The notes under the pieces were generated by a model. The model did no database searches. It saw nothing but the letters and a program-made list of their open reading frames with translations, and had not been told where the DNA came from. Both the position numbers and the translations under genes were made by a program. Below are positions 8,254 to 18,499 of a stretch of 64,000 bases of DNA, piece by piece (the stretch's first letter is position 1; each line of letters opens with the position of its first letter). Source of the DNA: Pelagimonas sp. (lineage in GTDB: Bacteria; Pseudomonadota; Alphaproteobacteria; Rhodobacterales; Rhodobacteraceae); NCBI GenBank assembly GCA_025210265.1, contig JAOASD010000023.1, positions 310,001-374,000 on the forward strand, read 5' to 3'.

Positions 8254-10506
8254 TCAGATCTTGCACGCGGCCAGTGCGGCCATGTTCAGAATGTCATTCG
8301 CCGTCGCATTGGTCGAGCAGATCTGGATCGATTCATCCACACCGGCAAGGATCGGGCCAATCACCGTCGCCCCGGCCATTTCCTGCAGCAGCTTGACCGA
8401 GATGCTGGCCGAGTGGCGCGCCGGCACGACAAGAATGTTGGCCGGACCGGTCAGGCGGGTGAAAGGATAGGCCTCTGCCGCCTTGGTGTTCAGCGCCACA
8501 TCGACGGTCATTTCGCCCTCATACTCGAACGAAACACCGCGCTGATCCAGCACACGCGGGGCGATATGCATCTTTTCCGCGCGCTCCGACACCGGATAGC
8601 CAAAAGTCGAGAAGCTGACAAAGGCGACGCGCGGCTCCAGACCCAGATGGCGGGCCACATCGGCGGCGCGTTCGGCAATATCGGCCAGATCATTCTCATC
8701 CGGCCATTCATGCACCAACGTATCGGCGATCAGCACGATCCGGCCTTTGTGCAACAGCGCGGTCACACCCGCCGTGCCGCTGCCCGCATCCGCATCAAAC
8801 ACCTTGTTGATCAGCTCCATCACATGGGCCGATTTGCGAGTCGCGCCAGTGATCAGACCATCGCCATGCCCATGCGCCAGCATCAGCGCCGCAAAGACGT
8901 GACGATCCCGCGCCGCAAGGCGATGCACATCATGCCGGTCAAAGCCGCGACGCTGCAGGCGCTTGTACAGAAAATCTTTGTAAGTGCGCAGATGGCGCGA
9001 ATTGGCAGCATTGACCACTTCGATTTCGCGCACAGCATCGCCCAGACCCGCGGCCTCCAGCTTTTCTTTAACATCCGCTTCGCGCCCAATGACCAAAGCC
9101 TTGCCCAGACCATTGCGCTGATACATCACCGCAGCGCGCAGCACGCGCGGGTCGTCCCCTTCGGCAAAGATCATCCGCGCCTGCGCCGCACGGGCACGGG
9201 CGTTGATGCCGCGCAGAATGCTGGCGGTCGGATCCATGCGCGAGCGCAGGTTGTCCTCGTAAGATTGCATATCCACGATCGGACGCCGCGCCGCGCCGGT
9301 TGCCATCCCGGCACGGGCCACGGCGGGCGGGATGCGGTGGATCAGACGCGGGTCAAACGGGGTCGGGATGATGTAGTCGCGGCCAAAGGTCAGCGCCTTG
9401 CCATAGGCCAGCGCGACCTCATCCGGCACGTCTTCGCGCGCCAGTTCGGCCAGCGCATTGGCGCAGGCGATCTTCATCTCGTCATTGATGGCGCGGGCGT
9501 GGACATCCAGCGCGCCACGGAACAGGTAGGGAAAGCCCAGCACGTTGTTCACCTGGTTCGGGTAATCCGACCGGCCTGTGGCGACGATCGCGTCCGGGCG
9601 GACTTCATGCGCTTCTTCGGGGGTGATTTCGGGATCAGGGTTGGCCATGGCAAAGATCACCGGATCTTCGGCCATATCCATCACCATCTGCTGAGTCACC
9701 GCGCCTTTGGCCGAAACGCCCAGGAACACATCGGCCCCTTTCATTGCGTCCTCAAGCGTGCGCAGCTCGGTGTTCACCGCATGGGCCGATTTCCACTGGT
9801 TCATGCCCTCGGTGCGGCCCTGATAGATCACACCCTTGGTGTCACAGACGATGCAGTTTTCATGCCGCGCGCCCATGCTTTTCAGAAGTTCGATACAGGC
9901 AATGCCCGCAGCACCCGCGCCGTTCAGCACGATTTTCACATCTTCGATCTTTTTGCCCGACAGGTGCAGCGCGTTGATCAGACCGGCGGCGCAGATCACG
10001 GCGGTGCCGTGCTGGTCGTCGTGAAAGACCGGAATGTCCATTTCCTCTTTCAGGCGCTGCTCGATGATAAAGCATTCGGGCGCCTTGATGTCTTCGAGGT
10101 TGATGCCGCCAAAGGTCGGCCCCATCAGGCGCACGGCCTTGCAGAATTCATCCGGGTCTTCGGTGTCCAGTTCGATGTCGATGGAATTCACATCGGCAAA
10201 GCGTTTGAACAGGACGGATTTGCCCTCCATCACCGGTTTGGACCCCAGCGCGCCCAGATTGCCCAGCCCCAGAACCGCTGTCCCGTTCGAGATGACCGCA
10301 ACAAGGTTGCCCTTGTTGGTATAGTCATAGGCCAGCTCCGGGTTTTCGGCGATATCCTCGCAGGGAACCGCCACGCCGGGGCTGTAGGCCAGCGACAGGT
10401 CGCGCTGAGTGGTCATCGGAACGGTGGCCTGAACCTCCCACTTGCCGGGGGTCGGTTCGAGGTGAAAGGCAAGGGCCTCTTCGCGGGTAAACTTAGGTTT
10501 GGGCAT
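8254..10506 (-). CDS. maeB: NADP-type malic enzyme fused to a phosphotransacetylase-like domain
   Basis: Oxidatively decarboxylates malate to pyruvate, yielding reducing power. The 750-residue protein has an N-terminal malic enzyme half (about 1-430) with SLAYSPGVAVPC, NGTAVLGLGNLGALGSKPVMEGK and FHDDQHGTA, and an NAD(P)-binding GAGAAG. The C-terminal half (about 431-750) is a phosphotransacetylase-like domain (ARMIFAEGDDPRVLRAA... and GPANILVVPA...), which in this family is regulatory rather than catalytic and binds acetyl-CoA. ATG 10506 (MPKPKFTREEALAFH) was preferred over an ATG four codons upstream because it has AGGAAG in front. Divergent from mutS. Confidence 0.95.
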   Translation of the reverse strand: MPKPKFTREEALAFHLEPTPGKWEVQATVPMTTQRDLSLAYSPGVAVPCEDIAENPELAYDYTNKGNLVAVISNGTAVLGLGNLGALGSKPVMEGKSVLFKRFADVNSIDIELDTEDPDEFCKAVRLMGPTFGGINLEDIKAPECFIIEQRLKEEMDIPVFHDDQHGTAVICAAGLINALHLSGKKIEDVKIVLNGAGAAGIACIELLKSMGARHENCIVCDTKGVIYQGRTEGMNQWKSAHAVNTELRTLEDAMKGADVFLGVSAKGAVTQQMVMDMAEDPVIFAMANPDPEITPEEAHEVRPDAIVATGRSDYPNQVNNVLGFPYLFRGALDVHARAINDEMKIACANALAELAREDVPDEVALAYGKALTFGRDYIIPTPFDPRLIHRIPPAVARAGMATGAARRPIVDMQSYEDNLRSRMDPTASILRGINARARAAQARMIFAEGDDPRVLRAAVMYQRNGLGKALVIGREADVKEKLEAAGLGDAVREIEVVNAANSRHLRTYKDFLYKRLQRRGFDRHDVHRLAARDRHVFAALMLAHGHGDGLITGATRKSAHVMELINKVFDADAGSGTAGVTALLHKGRIVLIADTLVHEWPDENDLADIAERAADVARHLGLEPRVAFVSFSTFGYPVSERAEKMHIAPRVLDQRGVSFEYEGEMTVDVALNTKAAEAYPFTRLTGPANILVVPARHSASISVKLLQEMAGATVIGPILAGVDESIQICSTNATANDILNMAALAACKI

Positions 10507-10590
10507 GACTTCCTGCATTTCGTCGGATTGCGGGTTTTTCACCGGGATCAGCCGCCTTAATGTCACGCGAAATCCACGGGGGAAAGTGCA

Positions 10591-13254
10591 GTGATCGCTA
10601 ACAAGGGAAATAAAAGTACCGTGACACCCATGATGGCGCAATATTTGGAAATCAAAGCCGGCTATCCCGATGCTTTGCTCTTTTATCGTATGGGGGACTT
10701 CTACGAGCTGTTCTTTGACGACGCCGTGGCCGCGTCCGAGGCGTTGGATATCTCGCTGACCAAGCGCGGAAAACATCTGGGCGAAGACATACCCATGTGC
10801 GGTGTACCCGTCCATGCGGCCGAAGGCTACCTGCTGACACTGATTCGCAAAGGGTTCCGCGTCGCTGTAGGCGAGCAGATGGAAAGCCCGGAAGAGGCGA
10901 AAAAGCGCGGCTCAAAATCGGTGGTCAAACGGGATGTGGTGCGGCTGGTCACCCCCGGCACCCTGACCGAAGAAAGCCTGCTGGAGGCGCGCCGCCACAA
11001 CTACCTCGCCGTGCTGGCCAATGTGCGCGACGATTTTGCGCTGGGTTGGGCGGATATTTCCACCGGCGCGTTTCACGTGATGCCCCTGGCACAAGCGCGG
11101 ATCGGCGCGGAACTCGCCCGGCTGGCGCCCTCGGAACTGCTGCTGTCGGAGAAGCTGGAGGAAACCCTGCGCGAGATGCTGCAGGAACTGGGGCTGGAGG
11201 CCACGGTTCTGGGCGCGGCGTCCTTTGACAGCACCGCTGCGGAAAACCGGCTGTGCACCCTGTTTGGTGTGCAGACCCTTGCGGGGTTTGGATCCTTTGA
11301 CCGGGCGGAACTGTCGGCCATGGGCGCTGTGGTCGATTATCTGGAAATCACGCAAAAAGGCCGCCTGCCCCTGCTGCGCCCGCCCCGGCAGGAAACCGTG
11401 TCGCGGCTGATGCAGATCGACACGGCAACGCGGCGCAATCTGGAACTGACCCACGCCATGAGCGGCGGGCGCGCCGGGTCGCTGCTGGCCTCGATGGATA
11501 TGACCGTGACCGCTGCTGGCGCGCGCCTGCTGGAGCGGCGCATTTCTTCGCCCTCCCGCGATCTTGAGGTGATCCACGAACGGCTGGACGCGGTGGAGTG
11601 GGCGCAAAACCATCGGGGCTCTGACGCGCTGCGCGACGCCCTGCGCCGGGTGCCGGATCTGGACCGCGCGCTGTCGCGGCTGGGGCTGGATCGGGGCGGG
11701 CCGCGCGATCTGGCCGCGGTGCGCAATGCACTGGCGCAGGCGGAAACTCTGCATGTGCATCTGCAACCCGATGCGGTGCCCGACCTGCTGGACCGCGCCC
11801 GCATGACCCTGTCCGGCCAGGATCAGTTGCTGGACCTGCTGGAACAGGGGCTGATCGCCGAGCCCCCGCTGCTGGCACGCGATGGCGGCTATATCGCGCC
11901 CGGCTATGACGAGGCGCTGGATGAGGCCCGCAAGCTGCGCGACGAAGGGCGCAGCGTGATCGCCGGGATGCAGGCGCAATATGCCGAACAGACCGGCGTC
12001 GGCGCGCTGAAGATCAAGCACAACAATGTGCTGGGCTATTTCATCGAAACCACCGCGCTGCACGCCGACAAGATGATGTCGCCGCCGCTGTCCGAAACCT
12101 TCATTCACCGGCAGACCACCGCCAACCAGGTGCGGTTCACGACGGTCGAACTCTCCGAGCTGGAGACCCGGATTCTGAATGCCGGCAACGAGGCGCTGGA
12201 GATCGAAAAGCGGCTCTATACAAGTCTAAAAGACTCTATTCTGGCCGTAGCCCCTGCCCTGTCGGACATGGCGCTGGCACTGGCGGAATTTGATCTGTCC
12301 ATTGCCTTGGCGGAACTGGCGCGCAGTCGTGACTGGTGCCGCCCATTGGTCGATGACAGCCGCGCCTTTGACATTCAGGCCGGGCGTCACCCAGTTGTGG
12401 AGCAGGCTCTGACAAAGGCGGGCGCGCCCTTTGTGGCCAATGATTGCCAGCTGAATGGCGCGGGCGAAGAGGCCGCGCTGAACCTGCTGACCGGCCCCAA
12501 CATGGCCGGTAAATCGACCTATCTGCGCCAGAACGCCCTGATCGCACTACTGGCACAGACCGGGTCTTTTGTTCCTGCAGACAGCGCGCATATCGGGGTG
12601 GTCAGCCAGATCTTCAGCCGCGTCGGGGCCAGTGATGATCTGGCGCGCGGGCGCTCGACCTTCATGGTGGAAATGGTCGAAACCGCCGCGATCCTCAATC
12701 AGGCGGATAGCCGCGCGCTGGTGATCCTGGACGAGATCGGGCGTGGCACGGCGACCTATGACGGGCTGTCCATAGCCTGGGCCACGCTGGAACATCTGCA
12801 CGAGGTGAACCACGTGCGCGGGCTGTTCGCGACCCATTATCACGAGATGACCTCGCTGGCGGCCAAGCTGCCCGGTGTGCGCAACGCGACCGTGGCCGTG
12901 AAGGAATGGGAAGGCGAGGTGATCTTTCTGCACGAGGTGCGCGAAGGCGCGGCGGACCGGTCTTATGGCGTGCAGGTCGCGCAGCTGGCCGGACTGCCCC
13001 CTGCCGTGATCACCCGCGCGCGGGACGTGCTGGACGCGCTGGAAAAAGGCGAGCGCGAGAACACCGCGCCCAAGGCGCATATCGACGATCTGCCGCTGTT
13101 CTCGGCCGCCGCAACCGCGCCGCCGCAACCTGTTGCCGCGCAGGGCCCGTCGGAACTGGAAGAAAAGCTGGATGCGCTGTCGCCAGATGAAATGACCCCA
13201 CGCGAGGCGCTGCAGGCCCTTTATGATCTGAAGGCGTTAAAAGCCGACAGCTGA
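10591..13254 (+). CDS. mutS: DNA mismatch repair protein MutS
   Basis: Recognises mismatches and small loops and starts methyl-independent or MutL-dependent repair. The 887-residue protein has the mismatch-reading Phe-x-Glu motif in [11 protein letters not shown], the lever/clamp region, and the ATPase P-loop GPNMAGKST (635-643) with downstream STFMVEME-like and [12 protein letters not shown] motifs and helix-turn-helix. I used GTG 10591, behind GGGGGAAA, because the conserved [12 protein letters not shown] segment precedes the first ATG (10630). The C-terminus ends in the usual [12 protein letters not shown] segment. Divergent from maeB; convergent with grpE across a strong hairpin. Confidence 0.96.
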   Translation: MIANKGNKSTVTPMMAQYLEIKAGYPDALLFYRMGDFYELFFDDAVAASEALDISLTKRGKHLGEDIPMCGVPVHAAEGYLLTLIRKGFRVAVGEQMESPEEAKKRGSKSVVKRDVVRLVTPGTLTEESLLEARRHNYLAVLANVRDDFALGWADISTGAFHVMPLAQARIGAELARLAPSELLLSEKLEETLREMLQELGLEATVLGAASFDSTAAENRLCTLFGVQTLAGFGSFDRAELSAMGAVVDYLEITQKGRLPLLRPPRQETVSRLMQIDTATRRNLELTHAMSGGRAGSLLASMDMTVTAAGARLLERRISSPSRDLEVIHERLDAVEWAQNHRGSDALRDALRRVPDLDRALSRLGLDRGGPRDLAAVRNALAQAETLHVHLQPDAVPDLLDRARMTLSGQDQLLDLLEQGLIAEPPLLARDGGYIAPGYDEALDEARKLRDEGRSVIAGMQAQYAEQTGVGALKIKHNNVLGYFIETTALHADKMMSPPLSETFIHRQTTANQVRFTTVELSELETRILNAGNEALEIEKRLYTSLKDSILAVAPALSDMALALAEFDLSIALAELARSRDWCRPLVDDSRAFDIQAGRHPVVEQALTKAGAPFVANDCQLNGAGEEAALNLLTGPNMAGKSTYLRQNALIALLAQTGSFVPADSAHIGVVSQIFSRVGASDDLARGRSTFMVEMVETAAILNQADSRALVILDEIGRGTATYDGLSIAWATLEHLHEVNHVRGLFATHYHEMTSLAAKLPGVRNATVAVKEWEGEVIFLHEVREGAADRSYGVQVAQLAGLPPAVITRARDVLDALEKGERENTAPKAHIDDLPLFSAAATAPPQPVAAQGPSELEEKLDALSPDEMTPREALQALYDLKALKADS

Positions 13255-13260
13255 TCCACA

Positions 13261-13288
13261 AAAGAAAAGGGCGGGGATTTCCCCGCCC
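13261..13288 (-). terminator. Rho-independent terminator for the hrcA-grpE transcript
   Basis: The arms GGGCGGGG (13269-13276) and CCCCGCCC (13281-13288) enclose a four-base loop. Read leftward, the stem is followed by TTTTCTTT, a good U-tract. Read rightward there is no T-run, so it should mainly stop grpE transcription and may slow mutS transcription. Confidence 0.88.
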
Positions 13289-13320
13289 TGACCGTCCGAC
13301 AAATCGTCAAACGTGATGTC

Positions 13321-13878
13321 TTAGCCAGCCATAGAGCTGACACCCACCTGCGCCGGACGCAGCAGGCGGTCATGCAGTTTGAAACCTTCGGCGCTGACCT
13401 GAATGATGTCACCGGCCTTGGTGCCGGGCACGGGCGCCTCGAACATGGCTTCGTGTTCCTGCGGGTCGAACCGGTCGCCGACCTCGGGTGTGATGCGGGT
13501 CACACCGTGTTTGTCGAACACCGACAGCAGTTCCTTGAGCGTCAGTTCAACACCCTCGCGCAGCGCATTTGCGCCTTCGCCTTCGGCATCCTTGGCCGCG
13601 TGCAGGGCGCGGTTCAGGTTGTCATAGACATTGACCAGATCGCGCGCGATGCGGGTGCCGCCATAGGCCTGCGCCTCGCGGCGATCCTTGTCGGCGCGCT
13701 TGCGGGCGTTTTCAGCATCTGCCAGCGCACGCATAAAGCGGTCTTTATACTCGTCGCGCTCTGCCTCAAGCGAGGAAATCACCTCGGCATCGGTGGGCTC
13801 TGCCTCTTCTGCGGCGAGTTCCTCGGCCTCGATGGCCTCGATATCATCCAGAAATTCGGTTTCCTTGGGCTCTGCCAT
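13321..13878 (-). CDS. grpE: Nucleotide exchange factor GrpE for DnaK
   Basis: A 185-residue heat-shock cochaperone that releases ADP from DnaK. The N-terminal 45 residues are very acidic and Glu/Ala-rich, followed by a long coiled-coil helix (about 45-100, EAERDEYKDRFMRALADAEN...) and the C-terminal beta-wing domain with the signature GVELTLKELLSVFDKHGVT and P..GD.FDP..HEAM. It starts 9 bp after the hrcA stop and forms an operon with it. dnaK and dnaJ are not in the window. Confidence 0.96.
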   Translation of the reverse strand: MAEPKETEFLDDIEAIEAEELAAEEAEPTDAEVISSLEAERDEYKDRFMRALADAENARKRADKDRREAQAYGGTRIARDLVNVYDNLNRALHAAKDAEGEGANALREGVELTLKELLSVFDKHGVTRITPEVGDRFDPQEHEAMFEAPVPGTKAGDIIQVSAEGFKLHDRLLRPAQVGVSSMAG

Positions 13879-13887
13879 TCTTCACCT

Positions 13888-14958
13888 CTAACTCCGATCA
13901 GAGATCATTTTGCCGACCAGCTGGGCGGTGTAATCCACAATCGGAACGATACGTCCGTAGTTCAGACGAGTCGGGCCAATCACCCCGACCGCGCCAATAA
14001 TCTTTCGATCCGCGTTCATATATGGAGAGACCACCAAAGAGGAACCCGAAAGCGAAAAAAGTTTATTCTCTGAGCCGATAAAAATGCGCACACCGTCGCC
14101 CTGATCCGCCAGCTCGAGGAAGTCAGCGATATCGCGCTTTCGCTCAAGATCGTCAAACAGTTGGCGGATGCGTTCCAGCTCTTCCTCGGCGGAATCATCA
14201 CCCAGCAGATTGGCGCGCCCCCGCACGATCAACCGTTCTGACGCATCGCTGCCCTCGCCCCAAACCGCGACACCGGCGGCGATCAGCTGGGTCGCCAGCG
14301 AATCAAGCTCTTGCCGGTGCAGGTCAATCTGCTGTTTCATCACGCTCTGCAGTTCGGACAGGGTCCGGCCCTCGGCCATGGCATTCACAAAATTCGCCGC
14401 CTCGCGCAGGGCGCTGGGGGTGATGCCCGGCGGCGGCGTGAACAGGCGGTTTTCCACATGCCCATCAGCGAACACAATCACGACCAGCGCGCGGTCATGG
14501 CCAAGACTGACAAATTCCACATGTTTCAGCGGCGCTTCGTGTTTTGGGGTCAGCACCAGCGACGCGCCCTGCGTCACACCAGATAGGGCCGACCCGACCT
14601 TGTCCAGCAAGCCGCCCACATCGGACCCTTCGGGGCGGCCCATTGTTGCGTCGATCATCTCGCGGTCTGTGTCGTTCAGATCGCGGACCTCTAGCAGCCC
14701 ATCCACAAACATGCGCAGCCCCAACTGCGTCGGGATCCGCCCCGCGCTGACATGGGGGCTGTCCAACAGCCCAAGAAATTCGAGATCCTGCATCACATTG
14801 CGGATCGTCGCGGCAGAGACTTTTTCAGTCAGCGCGCGGGTCAGGGTGCGCGACCCAACCGGATCTCCGGTTTCCAGATAGCTTTCGACCACCCGGCGAA
14901 ACACCTCGCGCGAGCGGTCATTCATCTGGGACAGAACTTCCTGTGTTTCGGTCATCAT
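13888..14958 (-). CDS. hrcA: Heat-inducible transcription repressor HrcA
   Basis: Represses heat-shock genes by binding CIRCE operators and is kept active by GroEL. The 356-residue protein has an N-terminal winged helix (about 10-85, [28 protein letters not shown]), a dimerisation/GAF-like core and an inserted domain, and ends in the conserved [31 protein letters not shown]...Y region (only partly quoted). Two consecutive ATG codons (14958, 14955) are possible starts. It heads the hrcA-grpE operon and diverges from rph. I see no CIRCE inverted repeat in the 113-bp upstream region, so autoregulation is not evident. Confidence 0.95.
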   Translation of the reverse strand: MMTETQEVLSQMNDRSREVFRRVVESYLETGDPVGSRTLTRALTEKVSAATIRNVMQDLEFLGLLDSPHVSAGRIPTQLGLRMFVDGLLEVRDLNDTDREMIDATMGRPEGSDVGGLLDKVGSALSGVTQGASLVLTPKHEAPLKHVEFVSLGHDRALVVIVFADGHVENRLFTPPPGITPSALREAANFVNAMAEGRTLSELQSVMKQQIDLHRQELDSLATQLIAAGVAVWGEGSDASERLIVRGRANLLGDDSAEEELERIRQLFDDLERKRDIADFLELADQGDGVRIFIGSENKLFSLSGSSLVVSPYMNADRKIIGAVGVIGPTRLNYGRIVPIVDYTAQLVGKMISDRS

Positions 14959-15071
14959 TTTCCTCGGACCCGGCAGAGATCATTAAAGACCTCTGCGCCA
15001 TGGCGTCAATCGCACTTGCGCCTTGGGGTCAGCTGTGTATGCCGGGGCCAACCACGCTGGAAAGGAATGAC

Positions 15072-15785
15072 ATGCGACCGTCGGGAAGAGAACTAGACCA
15101 AATGCGCCAGGTTTCGATTGAGACCGGTGTGACCAAACATGCCGAGGGCTCTTGCCTGATCAAAATGGGCGACACCCATGTCCTGTGCACCGCGTCGCTG
15201 GAGGCCCGCGTGCCGCCCTTTATCAAAGGGTCAGGCCTGGGTTGGGTGACAGCGGAATACGGGATGCTGCCGCGCTCAACCTCGTCGCGGATGCGGCGCG
15301 AGGCAACCTCGGGCAAGCAAGGCGGGCGCACAGTTGAAATCCAGCGTCTGATCGGCCGCAGCCTGCGCGCCGGTGTGGACCGTGTTGCCCTGGGTGAACG
15401 CCAGATCACCGTGGACTGCGACGTGATCCAGGCCGATGGCGGCACGCGCTGCGCCTCAATCACCGGCGGTTGGGTTGCGCTGCGTCTGGCGGTGAACAAG
15501 CTGATGAAATCGGGTGAGATCAAAACCGATCCGCTGATTTCCCCGGTCGCTGCGATCTCCTGCGGCATCTATGCCGGTCAGCCGGTGCTGGATCTGGATT
15601 ACCCCGAAGACAGCGAAGCCGGCGTGGACGGGAATTTTATCCTGCGTGGCGACGGCCAGCTGATCGAAGTCCAGATGAGCGCAGAGGGTGCGACCTTCTC
15701 TCGCGACCAAATGAGCCAGCTGATGGATCTGGCGGAAAAAGGCGTGGGCGAACTGGTCGCGCTGCAGCAGGCCGCGGTCGCATGA
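15072..15785 (+). CDS. rph: Ribonuclease PH
   Basis: Phosphorolytic 3'-5' exoribonuclease that trims tRNA 3' ends. The 237-residue protein begins [20 protein letters not shown] and has the RNase PH phosphate-binding and catalytic region ([32 protein letters not shown], in outline) plus [21 protein letters not shown] 15072 is preceded by GAAAGGA; upstream frame extension is rejected on length. Its stop overlaps the rdgB start (ATGA), so rph, rdgB and hemW form one operon. The rph-rdgB pairing is common in proteobacteria. Confidence 0.96.
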   Translation: MRPSGRELDQMRQVSIETGVTKHAEGSCLIKMGDTHVLCTASLEARVPPFIKGSGLGWVTAEYGMLPRSTSSRMRREATSGKQGGRTVEIQRLIGRSLRAGVDRVALGERQITVDCDVIQADGGTRCASITGGWVALRLAVNKLMKSGEIKTDPLISPVAAISCGIYAGQPVLDLDYPEDSEAGVDGNFILRGDGQLIEVQMSAEGATFSRDQMSQLMDLAEKGVGELVALQQAAVA

Positions 15786-16393
15786 CCCGCAAATTCGAAG
15801 GCGACCGCCTGCTGGTGGCGACCCATAACAAAGGTAAGTTGGAAGAGATGTCTCATCTCCTCCAGCCCTTTGGCATCTCGGTGGTTGGCGCCGCCGAGAT
15901 GAAGCTGGACGAACCGGAAGAAACCGAAGACACCTTTGTCGGCAACGCCCGGATCAAGGCCCATGCGGCCGCCGAGGCCACCGGCCTGCCCGCCCTGTCC
16001 GATGACAGCGGCATCACCATCGACGCGCTGGATGGCGCGCCCGGTGTCTACACTGCCGATTGGGCCGAAACCGGATCGGGCCGTGATTTCCTGATCGCCA
16101 TGACCCGCGCCCACGAAGAACTGGAAGCCAAAAACGCCCCGCATCCGCGTCTGGCGCAATTCCGCTGCACGCTGGTTCTGGCCTGGCCCGATGGCCATGA
16201 CGAGGTGTTCGAAGGCATCGCCCCCGGACATCTGATCTGGCCCCTGCGCGGTCTGGACGGGTTCGGCTATGACCCCATGTTTGTACCCGATGGCCATGAT
16301 GTGACTTTTGCCGAAATGGATCGCTGGGAAAAGAACAAGATCAGCCACCGCGCCAATGCCGTGGCCAAATTGCTGAGCGGCTGCTTTGAGTGA
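15782..16393 (+). CDS. rdgB: dITP/XTP pyrophosphatase (HAM1 family)
   Basis: Hydrolyses deaminated purine nucleotides (ITP, dITP, XTP) to monophosphates, keeping them out of DNA and RNA. The 203-residue protein has the N-terminal [12 protein letters not shown] (substrate-binding SHNxxK-like motif), the acidic metal-binding [22 protein letters not shown] and the C-terminal FGYDPMFVP and SHRANA motifs. The start ATG overlaps the rph stop by four bases and its own stop overlaps the TTG start of hemW by eight, so translation is likely coupled. Confidence 0.95.
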   Translation: MTRKFEGDRLLVATHNKGKLEEMSHLLQPFGISVVGAAEMKLDEPEETEDTFVGNARIKAHAAAEATGLPALSDDSGITIDALDGAPGVYTADWAETGSGRDFLIAMTRAHEELEAKNAPHPRLAQFRCTLVLAWPDGHDEVFEGIAPGHLIWPLRGLDGFGYDPMFVPDGHDVTFAEMDRWEKNKISHRANAVAKLLSGCFE

Positions 16394-17552
16394 AGACTGG
16401 CAAAATGCCGGTTTTGGGCTGTATGTCCATTGGCCCTTTTGCGAGGCCAAGTGCCCCTATTGTGATTTTAACAGTCACGTCACCAGCGGGATTGATCAGA
16501 CCCGCTGGGCCAATGCCTTGGCCGACGAAGTCCGACGCATCGCAGAAAAGACCCAAACCCGCAGTTTAGGGTCTATTTTCTTTGGCGGCGGCACGCCCTC
16601 TTTGATGCATCCTGAAACCGTGGACACGATTTTGCGCGCCACGCGCGAAACCTGGCACTGGGCCAATGACATCGAAATCACGCTAGAGGCAAACCCAAGA
16701 TCGGTCGAGGCCGGGCGGTTTTCCGGCTATGCTGATGCGGGTGTGAACAGGGTCTCTTTGGGCGTTCAGGCCCTGAATCCTGACGATTTGAAACGGCTGG
16801 GCCGCCTACACGATGTCGACGAGGCCAAACAAGCCCTGGCCACAGCACGGCAGGTTTTTGATCGGGTCAGCTTTGATTTGATCTATGCCCGTCAAGATCA
16901 AACTCTGGACATGTGGGACGCAGAACTGCGCGAGGCGCTGACCTTTAACCCCGATCATATGTCCCTATACCAACTGACCATCGAGCAAGGCACCGCCTTT
17001 TGGAAGCGTGCTGAAAATGGTGGATTAAAGGGCCTGCCAGACGAGGATCTGGGCGCCGATCTTTATGACCTGACCCAAGAGATCTGCAACACAGCTGGCC
17101 TGCCTGCCTACGAAGTGTCGAACCATGCGCGGCCCGGTGCCGAATCCCGACACAATATGATCTATTGGACCTATGGCGATTATGCCGGGGTTGGTCCCGG
17201 TGCGCATGGGCGCGTCACGTTGAATGGACAGAAATTCGCAACCAGCACAGAGCTGCAGCCCGGCAAATGGCTAAAACAGGCCGAAGCCGGAGATGGCGTT
17301 CAGGAATGGCGTACCCTTGATCTGCCAGATCAAGCTGGCGAATACCTTATGATGGGGCTTCGTATCTCTGATGGTCTAGATAAAGGTCGGTTACTCAACA
17401 TGCTGGGGATGGATACCCTCCCCTCGCAATTTGAGGAATTTACCGAGTTTGGGCTTTTGTGGCAAAATGAAACCGCGCTGGGGGTCACCCAACGCGGTCG
17501 TCTGGTTCTGAATGCGCTTGTGGCCGAACTGTTGCCCGACCCGGATCACTGA
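16386..17552 (+). CDS. hemW: HemW-like radical SAM protein (heme chaperone; former oxygen-independent coproporphyrinogen oxidase homolog)
   Basis: A 388-residue radical SAM enzyme-family protein with the HemW-type cluster motif C19-x3-C23-x2-C26 (FCEAKCPYCDFNSH), FFGGGTPSLM (SAM-binding glycines) and YEVSNHARPGAESRHN. HemW proteins bind heme and deliver it to cytochromes; they lack the extra cysteine used by true HemN, as here. The TTG start at 16386 overlaps rdgB; the encoded MSEDW start places the YVHWPFC strand at the usual distance, and no ATG fits. Convergent with parB, with only 7 bp between stops. Confidence 0.9.
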   Translation: MSEDWQNAGFGLYVHWPFCEAKCPYCDFNSHVTSGIDQTRWANALADEVRRIAEKTQTRSLGSIFFGGGTPSLMHPETVDTILRATRETWHWANDIEITLEANPRSVEAGRFSGYADAGVNRVSLGVQALNPDDLKRLGRLHDVDEAKQALATARQVFDRVSFDLIYARQDQTLDMWDAELREALTFNPDHMSLYQLTIEQGTAFWKRAENGGLKGLPDEDLGADLYDLTQEICNTAGLPAYEVSNHARPGAESRHNMIYWTYGDYAGVGPGAHGRVTLNGQKFATSTELQPGKWLKQAEAGDGVQEWRTLDLPDQAGEYLMMGLRISDGLDKGRLLNMLGMDTLPSQFEEFTEFGLLWQNETALGVTQRGRLVLNALVAELLPDPDH

Positions 17553-17559
17553 CCGCCCT

Positions 17560-18465
17560 TCAGCGCCCTGCGCTGAGGATGCCGCACAGCGTATCCAGTT
17601 CTTCCAATGTTTCGTATGAGATTGTGATGGCCCCGGCCTCTTGGCCTGGGCGATGCTGAATGTCCACTTTCATGCGCAACGCCGCGGCCAGATCAGATTC
17701 CAAAGCGCGGGTGTCCGCATCTTTGTCATAGCTCGCCTCGGCCTTTTTGCGGCTACGCGGCGCCGGGGGATTTGCGGCGGTTTTCACCATCTGCTCGACA
17801 GCGCGAACCGACATGCCTTTGGCAACAGCTTTGCGCGCCAGGGTTTCAGGATCCTCTGCAGTAATCAACGCGCGGGCGTGGCCCGCACTCAGATCACCTG
17901 CCACAACAAGATCCCGAACGGGCTCTGGCAGGTTCAACAAACGCAGAAGATTGGCAATGTGACTGCGGCTTTTGCCAAGCGCCTCTGCCATTTTTTCCTG
18001 GGTATGACCAAATTTATCCATCAGCTGACGGTAGCTGGCCGCCTCTTCGATGGCGTTCAGATCAGCACGCTGAATGTTTTCGATAATGGCAACTTCGAGA
18101 ACTTCGATATCATCAAAGTCCCGCACCAACACGGGCAATTCATGCAGCTGCGCCATCTGCGACGCACGCCAGCGACGTTCACCCGCGACGATTTCAAACT
18201 GGTCACTGTTACGCGGATCGGGGCGCACGATCAGCGGCTGAATCACACCTTTGACACGGATCGAATCCGCCAGTTCCTGTAGCTGTTCAGGCGTAAAAGT
18301 ACGACGGGGCTGATCTGGGTTAGGGACGATCTTTTCGATCGGGATAAGACGGTCGGGACGCACTTCTTCGGTCTCTCCGGTTTTGATGATTTGCGGCTCT
18401 ACATCCGCCATCAGAGCCGAAAGACCCCGGCCTAACCCGCGTCTTTGTTCTTTTTTATTGGACAT
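17560..18465 (-). CDS. parB: Chromosome partitioning protein ParB
   Basis: Binds parS sites and spreads as a CTP-dependent clamp to segregate the chromosome. The 301-residue protein has the basic N-terminus RRGLGRGLSALMAD, a CTP-binding domain with GERRWRASQMA (GERRxR motif) and ENIQRADLNAIEEA, a helix-turn-helix DNA-reading domain (about 150-215, KFGHTQEKMAEALGKSRSHIANLLRL) and a C-terminal dimerisation domain. It lies 34 bp downstream of parA. Two perfect 16-bp parS sites lie 1.4 and 3.3 kb upstream of its start in the same gene block, and the candidate origin is 6 kb away. Confidence 0.97.
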   Translation of the reverse strand: MSNKKEQRRGLGRGLSALMADVEPQIIKTGETEEVRPDRLIPIEKIVPNPDQPRRTFTPEQLQELADSIRVKGVIQPLIVRPDPRNSDQFEIVAGERRWRASQMAQLHELPVLVRDFDDIEVLEVAIIENIQRADLNAIEEAASYRQLMDKFGHTQEKMAEALGKSRSHIANLLRLLNLPEPVRDLVVAGDLSAGHARALITAEDPETLARKAVAKGMSVRAVEQMVKTAANPPAPRSRKKAEASYDKDADTRALESDLAAALRMKVDIQHRPGQEAGAITISYETLEELDTLCGILSAGR

Positions 18466-18499
18466 GGTCTGCCTCGATTTTCGTTATACAATCCAGCTG

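Noticed and set aside
8158-10560. 800-codon open frame on the plus strand
   Set aside because: It is antisense to the clearly conserved malic enzyme gene, rich in His/Arg/Gln, with no family motif; long antisense frames are common in GC-rich codon-biased DNA.
14959-15071. CIRCE operator upstream of hrcA
   Set aside because: No TTAGCACTC-N9-GAGTGCTAA or near match is visible.
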